Shown piece by piece: positions 1 to 7,462 of a DNA stretch of 64,000 nt. The notes under the pieces were generated by a model that searched no databases, had not been told where the DNA came from, and saw only the letters and a program-made list of their open reading frames with translations. Both the position numbers and the translations under genes were made by a program. Every line of letters begins with the position of its first letter. The stretch's first letter is position 1. Origin of the DNA: Amycolatopsis granulosa (GTDB lineage Bacteria > Actinomycetota > Actinomycetes > Mycobacteriales > Pseudonocardiaceae); contig NZ_JAANOV010000001.1 in assembly GCF_011758745.1 (NCBI RefSeq), positions 3,658,001 through 3,722,000 on the forward strand. The letters are read 5' to 3'.

Positions 1-1005
1 GTGTGCCTGGACCTGGCCGCCCTGCCGCCCGCCGAGGCCGACTTCACCCCGGTGACCAGGAGCGCGGTCTCCGGTGCCGATCCGGCGACCGGCTGCACGC
101 CACCCGTCACGCTCGGCCTGGGCAAGCGCGAGGACACCGCGCTCAACGTGGGACTCGCCGCGCCGGTCAACCACATTGGCGACCGGGTGTGGGTGGACAC
201 CAACCGCAACGGGATCGCCGACGCCACCGAGTCCGGCCCGGGCGGCGTGCCGGTCAAGCTGATCCGGCCGGACGGCACCGTGGAAAGCACCACCGCCACG
301 GGGGCGGACGGGCAGTACCGGTTCACCGGTATGCCGGACGGCACCTACCAGGTGTGCGTCGACCGCGCGGCTCTGCCCGCGCCGGTCACCGGGTACCAGT
401 TCACCCGGCCCAGGGCCGGTGAGTCCACAAAGGATTCCGATGTGGATCTCGCGAGCGGGTGTGCGCCCCCGGTCGCGGTCGGCGCCGGGCACCGCGACGG
501 CGGAGCCGTGGGCGTCGGCCTGGTGCCGCCACGCAACCGGGTCGGCAACCTGTTGTGGATCGACGGCAACGGCAACGGGACCCAGGACCCGGGCGAGCCC
601 GGCGCCGCGGGGGTGGCGGTGACGATGATCGACGCCGCGGGCCGCCCGGTTGCCGCGACGCGCACCGCCGCGGACGGCTCGTACCTGCTCGACGACGTGC
701 CGGACGGGTCGTACCGCGTCTGCGTCGACCTCGCCGGTCTGCCCGGGCAGTTCCGCGGCTTCCGGCTCGGCGGCACCGAAGGCGACGCGGGCTGCACGGC
801 ACCGGTCACGGTCGGGCCGCAGCCGCGGGAGGACCTCTCCGTGCGGATCGGCCTCGTCAGTGCCGGTCCGGCGGTGGCGACGGCGGCGCAGGAGTCCTCG
901 AGCGGCGGTGGGTTCCCGGTCGGCTGGGTGCTGTTCGGGGCCGTCGCGGCGATCGGTGCGGTGGTCGGCGTGCGCTGGTGGAAGGCCGCCGGCGAGGAGC
1001 TGTGA
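1..1005 (+). CDS. SdrD-B-like repeat surface protein, 3' part
   Basis: Cell-surface protein whose N-terminus lies outside the window, since the frame is open from base 1. The visible 334 residues hold the end of one repeat and two full repeats of about 120 residues. Each full repeat begins with a GDRVWVDTNRNGIAD or GNLLWIDGNGNGTQD motif and ends in a DGSYRVCVDLAGLP-type strand. This is the SdrD B-like/Cna-B fold used as rigid, Ca-binding stalk modules in secreted adhesins. After a Gly/Ser-rich linker there is one hydrophobic helix (about residues 305-325) and a short KAAGEEL tail, so the protein is membrane-anchored at its C-terminus and has no visible sortase LPXTG motif. Ligand unknown. Confidence 0.8.
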   Translation: MCLDLAALPPAEADFTPVTRSAVSGADPATGCTPPVTLGLGKREDTALNVGLAAPVNHIGDRVWVDTNRNGIADATESGPGGVPVKLIRPDGTVESTTATGADGQYRFTGMPDGTYQVCVDRAALPAPVTGYQFTRPRAGESTKDSDVDLASGCAPPVAVGAGHRDGGAVGVGLVPPRNRVGNLLWIDGNGNGTQDPGEPGAAGVAVTMIDAAGRPVAATRTAADGSYLLDDVPDGSYRVCVDLAGLPGQFRGFRLGGTEGDAGCTAPVTVGPQPREDLSVRIGLVSAGPAVATAAQESSSGGGFPVGWVLFGAVAAIGAVVGVRWWKAAGEEL

Positions 1006-1069
1006 CCCGGTGGTCCGGGTGAGACGCGAATTCCGCGGGCCGCCTCGGCGGGTGGGCCGCGGCGGCTCC

Positions 1070-1075
1070 TAGGAT
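1070..1075 (+). promoter_or_regulatory. -10 hexamer for a leaderless aldo/keto reductase mRNA
   Basis: TAGGAT lies 8 nt before the ATG at 1084. There is no Shine-Dalgarno sequence in between, so transcription probably starts at or next to the A of the ATG. The same arrangement recurs at several other genes in the window. Confidence 0.4.
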
Positions 1076-1083
1076 CGACTGCC

Positions 1084-1956
1084 ATGACTGCCAACACACT
1101 GGCCGGCGGCACGTTCCAGCTCGCGGAGGGGTTGCCCGTCGGGCGCATGGGCTACGGCGCGATGCAGCTGGCCGGCCCGGGCGTGTTCGGGCCGCCCGCC
1201 GACCGGGCCGCCGCGGTCGCGGTCCTGCGCGAGGCCGTCGAGCTGGGCGTGAACCACATCGACACCGCCGACTTCTACGGGCCGCACGTCACCAACCAGA
1301 TCATCCGCGAGGCCCTGCACCCCTACGACGGGCTGGTCGTCGTGACCAAGGTCGGTGCGGTGCGGGACGCCGAGGGCGGCTGGATCCACCAGCGGTCGCC
1401 CGAGCAGCTGCGCGCCCAGGTGCACGACAACCTGCGCAACCTCGGTGTCGACGCGCTCGACGTGGTCAACCTGCGGGTCGGCGGCGGGGACGACGGGCAC
1501 TCCGCGGTGCGGGGCTCGATCGCCGAGCCGTTCCTCGCGCTCGTGGAGATGCAGCAGGAAGGGCTGATCAGGCACCTCGGGATCAGCACCGTGAACGCCG
1601 AGCAGGTGGCCGAGGCGCGGTCGATCGCCCCGATCGTGTGCGTGCAGAACGCCTACAACATCGCCCGCCGCGAGGACGACGAGCTGATCGACTCGCTGGC
1701 GGCGCAGGGCATCGCGTACGTGCCGTACTTCCCGCTGGGTGGGTTCTCGCCGCTGCAATCGGAGGTGCTGGACGCGGTGGCCGCCCGCCTGGGCGCGACC
1801 CCGATGGCCGTCGCGCTGGCGTGGCTGCTGCGGCGCTCGCCGAACATCCTGCTGATCCCCGGTACGTCGTCGCTCGGCCACCTGCGCGAGAACGTGGCCG
1901 CCGTGTCGCTGGACCTGCCGGACGACGTGCTCGACGCGCTGGACGCGCTCGCCTGA
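1084..1956 (+). CDS. Aldo/keto reductase
   Basis: Cytoplasmic NADP(H)-dependent oxidoreductase of the aldo/keto reductase superfamily, 290 residues, a usual length for a single TIM barrel. The motif HIDTADFYGPHVTNQIIREA supplies the conserved Asp and catalytic Tyr, and VVVTKVG supplies the Lys of the tetrad. The C-terminal LLIPGTSSLGHLREN matches the NADP phosphate-binding segment. The substrate cannot be read from sequence. It stands alone on the + strand, convergent with the MFS gene that follows, and appears to have its own leaderless promoter (TAGGAT at 1070). Confidence 0.85.
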   Translation: MTANTLAGGTFQLAEGLPVGRMGYGAMQLAGPGVFGPPADRAAAVAVLREAVELGVNHIDTADFYGPHVTNQIIREALHPYDGLVVVTKVGAVRDAEGGWIHQRSPEQLRAQVHDNLRNLGVDALDVVNLRVGGGDDGHSAVRGSIAEPFLALVEMQQEGLIRHLGISTVNAEQVAEARSIAPIVCVQNAYNIARREDDELIDSLAAQGIAYVPYFPLGGFSPLQSEVLDAVAARLGATPMAVALAWLLRRSPNILLIPGTSSLGHLRENVAAVSLDLPDDVLDALDALA

Positions 1957-1966
1957 CGCGGCGCGG

Positions 1967-3154
1967 TCAGCGCACGGCGACGGCCGCGGTGGAGGCCGGC
2001 CGTCGGCGCAGGCCCGCCGCCACCGCCGCGAACCCGAGGCCGAACAGGCCGGCCGCCGCGAACCCCCAGCCGGGCGCCGTGTGGTCGATCACGAACCCGA
2101 TCACCGGGCTGCCGGCGCCCATCCCGAACCGGGTGGCCGCGTCCAGCAGGCCCATCGCCTCGCCGCGCACCCGCGGCGGCGCCAGGCCGGTCACCTCCTC
2201 GGCGGTCGACGCGAGCGTCGGCGCGCACGCCAGGTTCGTCGGGACCAGGGCGAGCGCGAGCAGCCACCACGGCAGCCCGGCGACGAGGCCGACCGGGATC
2301 ACCAGCACGGTCAGCAGCACCATCAGGCGCAGCGGGGACAGCGACCGGCGGACCGCGCCGTGCACGATGCCACCCGCCGCCGACGCGACGCACATGACGG
2401 CGATCACCAACCCGGTCCAGGTCACCTCGCCGGTCGCCCGCAGCGCCGCGAGCGTCGCCAGCTCGGTGCCGATCAGGCAGAACAGGGCTCCCGACGCGAC
2501 GAGCAGGGCGCCGACGAGGCGCGGCGTGACCCATTCCCGCATGGGTGGCCGCTCCGCCGTGACCGTCTCGGCCTCGTGCCGGATCGGCGGGTTGAACCAG
2601 CACAACGCGACCGTCCCGAGGGCGAAGCACACGCCGATCCCGCTCAGCGCCGCCGTCGACGACAGCTGCGTCGACAGGGCGATGGCCGCGCCGGGACCGG
2701 CCATGTAGCTCGTCTCGAGCAGGATCGAGTCGAGCGAGTAGGCGGACCGCCGGGACTCCGGCGGCACCAGCGCGGTCAGCACCTGGCGGGCGATCGACGT
2801 GGCGGGCAGCACGAGTGCGCCGGCCGGTAATGCGGCCGCGAGCAGCACCGGGTACGGCAGGTGCGGGGTGGCCAGCCAGAACACCGCGGAGGTCAGGCCG
2901 CAGACCGCGCTGACCGGACGCAGGCCGTAGCGGTCGATCACCCGGCCGACGAGCGGCGCGCCGAGGGCGCTGCCGAGCATCGTCGCCGTCCCCACCAGGC
3001 CGGCCTCGCCGTAACCGCGGCCCAGGTCGGTGACGACGTGCAGGGTCAGGGTGAGCCCGGTCGCGGTCATCGGCAGCCGGATGAAGAAGAACAGCAGCAT
3101 CGTCGTCCGGACGCCGGGCACAGCGAGGACGCGGCGATACGGCTGGAGGGACAT
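1967..3154 (-). CDS. MFS transporter
   Basis: Integral membrane major facilitator of about 395 residues with a 12-helix hydrophobicity pattern. The MFS signature between helices 2 and 3 is visible as GAPLVGRVIDRYGLRP. The open frame continues upstream to 3250, but the ATG at 3154 (MSLQPYRRVLAVPGV) is preferred because the extra 32 residues are polar and lie in a region with intergenic character. Probable drug or metabolite exporter; substrate unknown. It faces the first small secreted-protein gene divergently, across about 157 bp. Confidence 0.8.
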   Translation of the reverse strand: MSLQPYRRVLAVPGVRTTMLLFFFIRLPMTATGLTLTLHVVTDLGRGYGEAGLVGTATMLGSALGAPLVGRVIDRYGLRPVSAVCGLTSAVFWLATPHLPYPVLLAAALPAGALVLPATSIARQVLTALVPPESRRSAYSLDSILLETSYMAGPGAAIALSTQLSSTAALSGIGVCFALGTVALCWFNPPIRHEAETVTAERPPMREWVTPRLVGALLVASGALFCLIGTELATLAALRATGEVTWTGLVIAVMCVASAAGGIVHGAVRRSLSPLRLMVLLTVLVIPVGLVAGLPWWLLALALVPTNLACAPTLASTAEEVTGLAPPRVRGEAMGLLDAATRFGMGAGSPVIGFVIDHTAPGWGFAAAGLFGLGFAAVAAGLRRRPASTAAVAVR

Positions 3155-3311
3155 GCTCCCACTCTGGCACGCCCGTGCAACTCCATTTCGGCGCCGGTTC
3201 CGCGTGCCCGGCGGGGTGAAGATCAATCCCGATCGGGTGGCGGCGCGCATGGACCCGCATTTCGTTGGTATCTCCGCCTCGCGTCAGGTCGTCGAGGCCA
3301 GGAGGTAGGGA

Positions 3312-3809
3312 ATGAAAGGCAAGTTCGCCCGGATCGTCGCCATCGTGGTGGCAGGCAGTGCGCTCGCGTTGAGCGGTAGCGCTGTCGCCTCCGCCGACGG
3401 GTCGGGCACGTCGAGCACGCAAGCCGCCGGGGACCAGCTCACGCAGCTGCGCCAGGAGCTGGTCGACCGGGCGTACACGGCGGACGTGCCCGGCACCCAG
3501 CGGGCGCTCGGGAAGATGAGCCCGGTGCTCGGGGACCTCGCCGCCGGCGAGAAGTACACCGTTCAGTCGGACACGCGGGAGACCGCCGCGTCCGCGCAGG
3601 ACGACGCCACCACGGCGAGCCGGATCATCGCCGACCCGGCTCAGGCGGAGCACGTCAAGCAGGCTCCCCCGGTGCCGTCGGCACTGCCGAACCTGCCGCC
3701 GCCGCTGGACATCATCGCGGACCTGCTGAAGACCCTGATCCAGAAGCTCACGGACCTGCTGAACGCCCTGGTCGGCAACCCGCCGGCGCTGACGGTGCCG
3801 ACGTCCTAG
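3312..3809 (+). CDS. Small secreted protein, paralogue 1
   Basis: 165-residue exported protein of unknown function. A Sec signal peptide (KGKFARIVAIVVAGSALAL... ending near VASADG) precedes a helical region with the segment GKMSPVLGDLAAGEKY and a Pro-rich stretch (LPNLPPPLDII), then an amphipathic C-terminal helix. The next gene encodes a clear paralogue with the same layout. The RBS AGGAGGT at 3300-3306 sits in a 19-base block, CGAGGCCAGGAGGTAGGGA, that is repeated identically before the paralogue. A strong terminator follows at 3831, so this gene is monocistronic. No known domain recognised. Confidence 0.75.
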   Translation: MKGKFARIVAIVVAGSALALSGSAVASADGSGTSSTQAAGDQLTQLRQELVDRAYTADVPGTQRALGKMSPVLGDLAAGEKYTVQSDTRETAASAQDDATTASRIIADPAQAEHVKQAPPVPSALPNLPPPLDIIADLLKTLIQKLTDLLNALVGNPPALTVPTS

Positions 3810-3830
3810 CACTCGCTCACCGGACGACAA

Positions 3831-3866
3831 GGCTCCGATGTGGACGCTCCACATCGGAGCCTTTTT
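3831..3866 (+). terminator. Rho-independent terminator of secreted paralogue 1
   Basis: A perfect 14-bp inverted repeat (GGCTCCGATGTGGA / TCCACATCGGAGCC) with a CGC loop is followed by TTTTT. Its core recurs in the hairpin after the paralogous gene. Confidence 0.9.
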
Positions 3867-4135
3867 CGTCCCCCGCGCGGGCGAGGGCAGCAGTTCGGGT
3901 GAGTTTGATCAACCAGGGGGTGATCCGGCCACGGAGCGCGATCTTCGCGCGACCAACTTTGATCGACCGGGCGATGGCGGACCGGTGCGGGTTCACCGGA
4001 TGCGGGTGTCCGGCCGCAAGATCGAACTCGGCACGTGAGCGTGCCGCACCCGCCCGGCGCGGTGCCGAGTGGTGGGAGATCAACTTGGCAGGTAGTCAAG
4101 AGGTGACAGGTCCACCGAGGCCAGGAGGTAGGGAG

Positions 4136-4642
4136 ATGTTAGGCAAGTTCGCCCGGGTCATCGCGGTGGCGGTGGCCGGCAGCGTGCTGGCGATGGGCGG
4201 CGCCGGCGTCGCCGCCGCCGGGGGCAAGGGCACGTCCAGCACGCAGGCCGCCGCGGAGCAGGTCCTCCAGTTGCGCGACCAGCTCGCGAGGGCCGCCTAC
4301 GCCGGAGACGTGGCCGGTACCCAGCGTTCGCTCGGCCAGATGAGCCCGGTCCTCGGTGACCTCGCCGCGGGGCAGAAGTACAGCATCCAGTCGGATGCGC
4401 GGCAGACCGCCGCCACCAGCAACGACTACGCCACCGAGGCGAGCCGGATCCTGGCCGACCCGTCGAAGGCGGGCGAGGTCCGCCAGCTGCCGCCGGTGCC
4501 GGACATCCCGGACCTGCCGCCGCCGCTGAACATCGTCAGCAACCTGCTCAAGAACCTGCTGAAGACCGTGACGGGCCTGCTCGCGTCGCTGCTCGGCTCG
4601 GCTCCGCCGCTCCCGGTACCCGTTCCGGTGCCGGTGCACTGA
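4136..4642 (+). CDS. Small secreted protein, paralogue 2
   Basis: 168-residue exported protein of unknown function and tandem paralogue of the gene at 3312. Shared blocks include GKFARV at the N-terminus, GTSSTQAA, GTQRSLGQMSPVLGDLAAGQ, the SRILADP motif and LPPPLNIV. It has a Sec signal peptide (cleavage near VAAAGG), an alpha-helical core and a Pro/Val tail (PVPVPVPVH). The ATG at 4136 is chosen over the upstream in-frame start at 3899 because AGGAGGT lies just before it and the signal peptide begins there. A 40-bp perfect palindrome follows the gene. Confidence 0.75.
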   Translation: MLGKFARVIAVAVAGSVLAMGGAGVAAAGGKGTSSTQAAAEQVLQLRDQLARAAYAGDVAGTQRSLGQMSPVLGDLAAGQKYSIQSDARQTAATSNDYATEASRILADPSKAGEVRQLPPVPDIPDLPPPLNIVSNLLKNLLKTVTGLLASLLGSAPPLPVPVPVPVH

Positions 4643-4662
4643 TCAGCTTTCCGGCAGGGGGA

Positions 4663-4702
4663 GACCGGGATCCGATGTGGACGTCCACATCGGATCCCGG
4701 TC
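4663..4702 (+). terminator. 40-bp perfect inverted repeat after paralogue 2
   Basis: Two 20-bp arms (4663-4682 and 4683-4702) are exact reverse complements with no loop. The core TCCGATGTGGACGTCCACATCGGA is the same as in the terminator at 3831, with the CGC loop collapsed. It lies between convergent genes, so it can act in both directions. The following T-run is weak (TCGTCTT). Confidence 0.75.
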
Positions 4703-4705
4703 GTC

Positions 4706-5752
4706 TTACGCTCGCAGGCCCACGCGCAGGGCGCCGGCCGCCTCCGAGGTCGCCTCGCGGAAGCGCCTGCCGATGCCCAGGAAGTTCACGTAGCCGTGGA
4801 TGAGGTCCGGCTGACGGCTCAGCGTCACCGGCACGCCGGCGGCCCGCAGCTTCGTCGCGTATTCCTCGCCCTCGTCACGCAACGGGTCGAAGCCGGCGGT
4901 CGCCACGTAGGCGGGCGGCAGGCCGGTGAAGTCCTCGGCCAGCAGCGGTGACAGCCGGGTGTCGGTGCGGTCCACCCCGGAGGGCGCGTAGTGGTCGAGG
5001 AACCAGGTCATGTCCGCGTCGGTGAGGAAGAAGCCGCTCCCGAACAGCTCCCGCGACCGGCGCCGCCTGCTCGCGTCGACACCGGGGTAGAGCAGCATCT
5101 GGAACGCCGGGACCGGGCCGCCGCGCCTGGTCGTCACCTGTGCGGTGACCGCCGCGAGGTTGCCGCCCGCGCTGTCCCCGCCGACCGCGATCCGCTCCGG
5201 GTCGGCGCCCAGGTCGGCGGCCTTGGCGTGGGCGTAGCCGAACGCGGCGACGGCGTCCTCGGTGGCCGCCGGGAACGGGTGTTCGGGCGCGAGCCGGTAC
5301 TCCACCGACAGCACCCGCACCCCGGAGTGCTTGGCGAAGTACCGCGCGGTGTTGTCGTGGCTGGCGCGGCTGCCGATCACCCAGCCGCCGCCGTGGAAGA
5401 ACACCAGCAGTGCCGAGTCCGGCGGCAGGCCCGCGGGCTCGTACAGCGTCGCGGGCAGCGGGCCGTGCTCCGCCGGGATGGCGATCTCGCGGGTGCGGAC
5501 CGGTTCGATCGGTGCGCCGCTGACCACGGGGCCGGAGTCCAGGATGCGTTGCCGGGCCTTTTCCGGGGTGTCCGAGGACATGCTCACCCTGGCGACCTGC
5601 TGGAGCCGGAGCAGCAGCTGCGCGTCGAGCGCCAGCTCCTGGCCGTCCAGCCGGACCGGGCGTCCGGCGATGAGGCGGCGGGCGGGCTCGGGAAGCCCGA
5701 AGATGAACGGAGCCGCGACGGCTTCCACGCGGCTCAGCAGAGAGGTCGCCAT
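4706..5752 (-). CDS. Alpha/beta hydrolase, HSL-type esterase
   Basis: Carboxylesterase/lipase of the hormone-sensitive-lipase (GDXG) family, 348 residues. FFHGGGWVIGS gives the HGGG oxyanion motif, VGGDSAGGNLAA the nucleophile elbow (GDSAG), and LIHGYVNF the catalytic His, with an Asp in TAGFDPLRDEG. It hydrolyses short-acyl esters; the natural substrate is unknown. The start at 5752 (MATSLLSRVEA) is favoured over longer in-frame options because TAACCT lies 7 nt upstream, which implies a leaderless mRNA. It is divergent from the FMN reductase gene. Confidence 0.85.
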   Translation of the reverse strand: MATSLLSRVEAVAAPFIFGLPEPARRLIAGRPVRLDGQELALDAQLLLRLQQVARVSMSSDTPEKARQRILDSGPVVSGAPIEPVRTREIAIPAEHGPLPATLYEPAGLPPDSALLVFFHGGGWVIGSRASHDNTARYFAKHSGVRVLSVEYRLAPEHPFPAATEDAVAAFGYAHAKAADLGADPERIAVGGDSAGGNLAAVTAQVTTRRGGPVPAFQMLLYPGVDASRRRRSRELFGSGFFLTDADMTWFLDHYAPSGVDRTDTRLSPLLAEDFTGLPPAYVATAGFDPLRDEGEEYATKLRAAGVPVTLSRQPDLIHGYVNFLGIGRRFREATSEAAGALRVGLRA

Positions 5753-5842
5753 AACCCGAAGGTTACTCACTGGTAGGCGCGCCGGCCAGGTGTGACCGCC
5801 GCCTCCGTCCCAGATCCTGGTCCTCCACTTAGGTAGAGGGGC

Positions 5843-5848
5843 TAGCCT
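5843..5848 (+). promoter_or_regulatory. -10 hexamer for leaderless FMN reductase mRNA
   Basis: TAGCCT ends 7 nt before the GTG at 5856. No ribosome-binding site is present, so the GTG probably coincides with the transcript 5' end. Confidence 0.4.
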
Positions 5849-5855
5849 CGGTCGT

Positions 5856-6422
5856 GTGACTAGTGCGGCGATCAACGTGGTCGGTATCGGCGGCTCCCTG
5901 CGGCCGGGCTCCCAGTCCGAGCGGGCCCTGCGGATCGCGCTGGACAGCGCGGCCGAGGCCGGAGCCGAGACGCTCGCCCTCACGGGTGCGGACCTCGTGC
6001 TGCCGTTCTACGACTCGGCGATCCCCGAGCGCACCCCGGAGGCGACCCGGCTGGTGGAGGCCATCCGCCACGCCGACGGGCTCGTCATCGTCTCGCCCGG
6101 CTACCACGGCGCACTGTCCGGGCTGATCAAGAACGCCCTGGACTACGTCGAGGACCTGCGCCCGGACCAGCGCCCCTACCTGGACGGCCGGGCGGTCGGG
6201 CTGGCCGCGGTCGCCTACGGCTGGCAGGCGGCGGTGACCACGCTGGACCAGCTGCGGACCATCACCCACGCCCTGCGCGGCTGGCCCACCCCGCTGGGCG
6301 GTTCGCTGAACACCGCCGAGGTCAAGTTCGACGAGGTCGGCGGGGCCTCCGAGGAGAAGGCCGTCACCACCCTGCGCCTCATCGGACGGCAGGTCGTCGA
6401 GTTCGCCCGCGCCCGGCGCTGA
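5856..6422 (+). CDS. NADPH-dependent FMN reductase
   Basis: Flavodoxin-fold reductase of 188 residues (SsuE/ArsH-type NADPH-dependent FMN reductase). GIGGSLRPGSQSERALRIAL is the FMN-phosphate loop, and VSPGYHGALSGLIKNALDY matches the family's flavin-contacting motif. It probably supplies reduced flavin or performs quinone/azo reduction in the cytoplasm. It starts at a leaderless-type GTG and is followed by ohr and dps on the same strand, which suggests a redox-defence grouping, although the 64-nt gap does not prove an operon. Confidence 0.85.
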   Translation: MTSAAINVVGIGGSLRPGSQSERALRIALDSAAEAGAETLALTGADLVLPFYDSAIPERTPEATRLVEAIRHADGLVIVSPGYHGALSGLIKNALDYVEDLRPDQRPYLDGRAVGLAAVAYGWQAAVTTLDQLRTITHALRGWPTPLGGSLNTAEVKFDEVGGASEEKAVTTLRLIGRQVVEFARARR

Positions 6423-6486
6423 GGGTTCGTTTCCGCACCTGGTGGGTATTCCCCGGCCGAAGCCTGCCGCCAGGGGAGGGAAACAC

Positions 6487-6906
6487 GTGCAACCGGTCTA
6501 CACAGCGGTCGCGACCGCACGCGGTGACGGGCGCAACGGCGAGGTCACCTCGTCGGACGGGGTCATCGACGAGCAGCTGGCCGTGCCCAAGGAGATGGGC
6601 GGGCCGGGCGGCGAGATGACCAACCCCGAGCAGCTGTTCGCCGCCGGCTACGCGGCCTGCTTCCACGGCGCCGTGCGGCTCGTGGCGCGGAAGGCCGGCG
6701 TGGACCTGACCGAGTCCTCGGTCACCGCCGAAGTCGGCATCGGCCGCGACGGCGGCGAGCTCGAACTGGCCGTCAAGCTGATCGCGCACCTGCCCGGCCT
6801 GCCGCAGGACAGGGCCGGCGCGCTGGCGGCCCAGGCGCACCAGGTGTGCCCGTACTCCCGTGCCACCAGGGGAAACATCCAGGTCGAGATCACCGCGACG
6901 ACCTGA
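6487..6906 (+). CDS. ohr: Organic hydroperoxide resistance protein (Ohr/OsmC)
   Basis: Thiol peroxidase of the Ohr subfamily, 139 residues; it reduces organic hydroperoxides in the cytoplasm using lipoyl or dithiol donors. Both redox cysteines are in their standard contexts: C58 in GYAACFHGAV and C121 in CPYSRATRGN. The start is the GTG at 6487, preceded by AGGGGAGGG; the earlier in-frame ATG at 6442 lies inside the leader. No OhrR regulator is adjacent. The dps gene follows 31 nt after the stop, so the two may be co-transcribed. Confidence 0.9.
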   Translation: MQPVYTAVATARGDGRNGEVTSSDGVIDEQLAVPKEMGGPGGEMTNPEQLFAAGYAACFHGAVRLVARKAGVDLTESSVTAEVGIGRDGGELELAVKLIAHLPGLPQDRAGALAAQAHQVCPYSRATRGNIQVEITATT

Positions 6907-6937
6907 GGAAGAGTTGCCGACAAGGAGGATTGTTTCG

Positions 6938-7414
6938 ATGGCGAACGCACCCATCCAGAGCCCGCTGACGACGGCCGACAAGGAGATCACCGGTAACGCT
7001 CTGCAGGCCGCGCTGGTCGACCTGGTCGACCTGTCGCTGATCGCGAAGCAGGCGCATTGGAACGTGGTCGGGTCCAACTTCCGCAGCGTGCACCTCCAGC
7101 TGGACGAGCTGGTGGCCACCGCGCGCAACTACGTCGACGAGGTCGCCGAGCGCGCCAACGCGATCGGCATCTCGCCCAACGGCAAGGCCAAGACGGTCGT
7201 GGAGAGCTCCGGACTGCGCGAGTACCCGGACAACTGGCAGAGCGTCGAGTCCACGATCGAGAACATCGTGCAGATCCTCGCCGACCTGATCCAGCGCATG
7301 CGCAAGCGCATCGACGAGACGGACAAGAGCGACCTGGTCACCCAGGACCTGTTCATCGAGATCACCCACGAGCTGGAGAAGGCCCACTGGATGTGGCAGG
7401 CGCAGACCGCCTGA
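6938..7414 (+). CDS. dps: Dps ferritin-like DNA-protection protein
   Basis: 158-residue Dps-family miniferritin that oxidises Fe(II) with H2O2, stores iron and may coat DNA. AKQAHWNVVGSNFRSVHLQL supplies the ferroxidase His, and LDELVATARNYVDEVAERA the Asp/Glu ligands. The C-terminal HELEKAHWMWQAQ helix is typical of actinobacterial Dps. The start is the ATG at 6938, with AAGGAGG at 6922-6928. It is next to ohr, consistent with peroxide stress control. Confidence 0.9.
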   Translation: MANAPIQSPLTTADKEITGNALQAALVDLVDLSLIAKQAHWNVVGSNFRSVHLQLDELVATARNYVDEVAERANAIGISPNGKAKTVVESSGLREYPDNWQSVESTIENIVQILADLIQRMRKRIDETDKSDLVTQDLFIEITHELEKAHWMWQAQTA

Positions 7415-7430
7415 CCCACGGCTGAGCGCT

Positions 7431-7455
7431 GGCCCCGGGCGTTGTCCCCGGGGCC
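7431..7455. terminator. Bidirectional hairpin between dps and S9 peptidase
   Basis: Arms GGCCCCGGG and CCCGGGGCC surround a 7-nt loop, between two convergent genes. There is no good T-run, so it may act as a GC-rich pause or terminator hairpin. Confidence 0.45.
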
Positions 7456-7462
7456 CGTCGCG

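Noticed and set aside
1653-3854. Long minus-strand frame of 733 codons across the reductase, MFS and first secreted-protein genes
   Set aside because: Arg/Gly-rich shadow composition, and it crosses intergenic DNA and genes with clear motifs on other frames.
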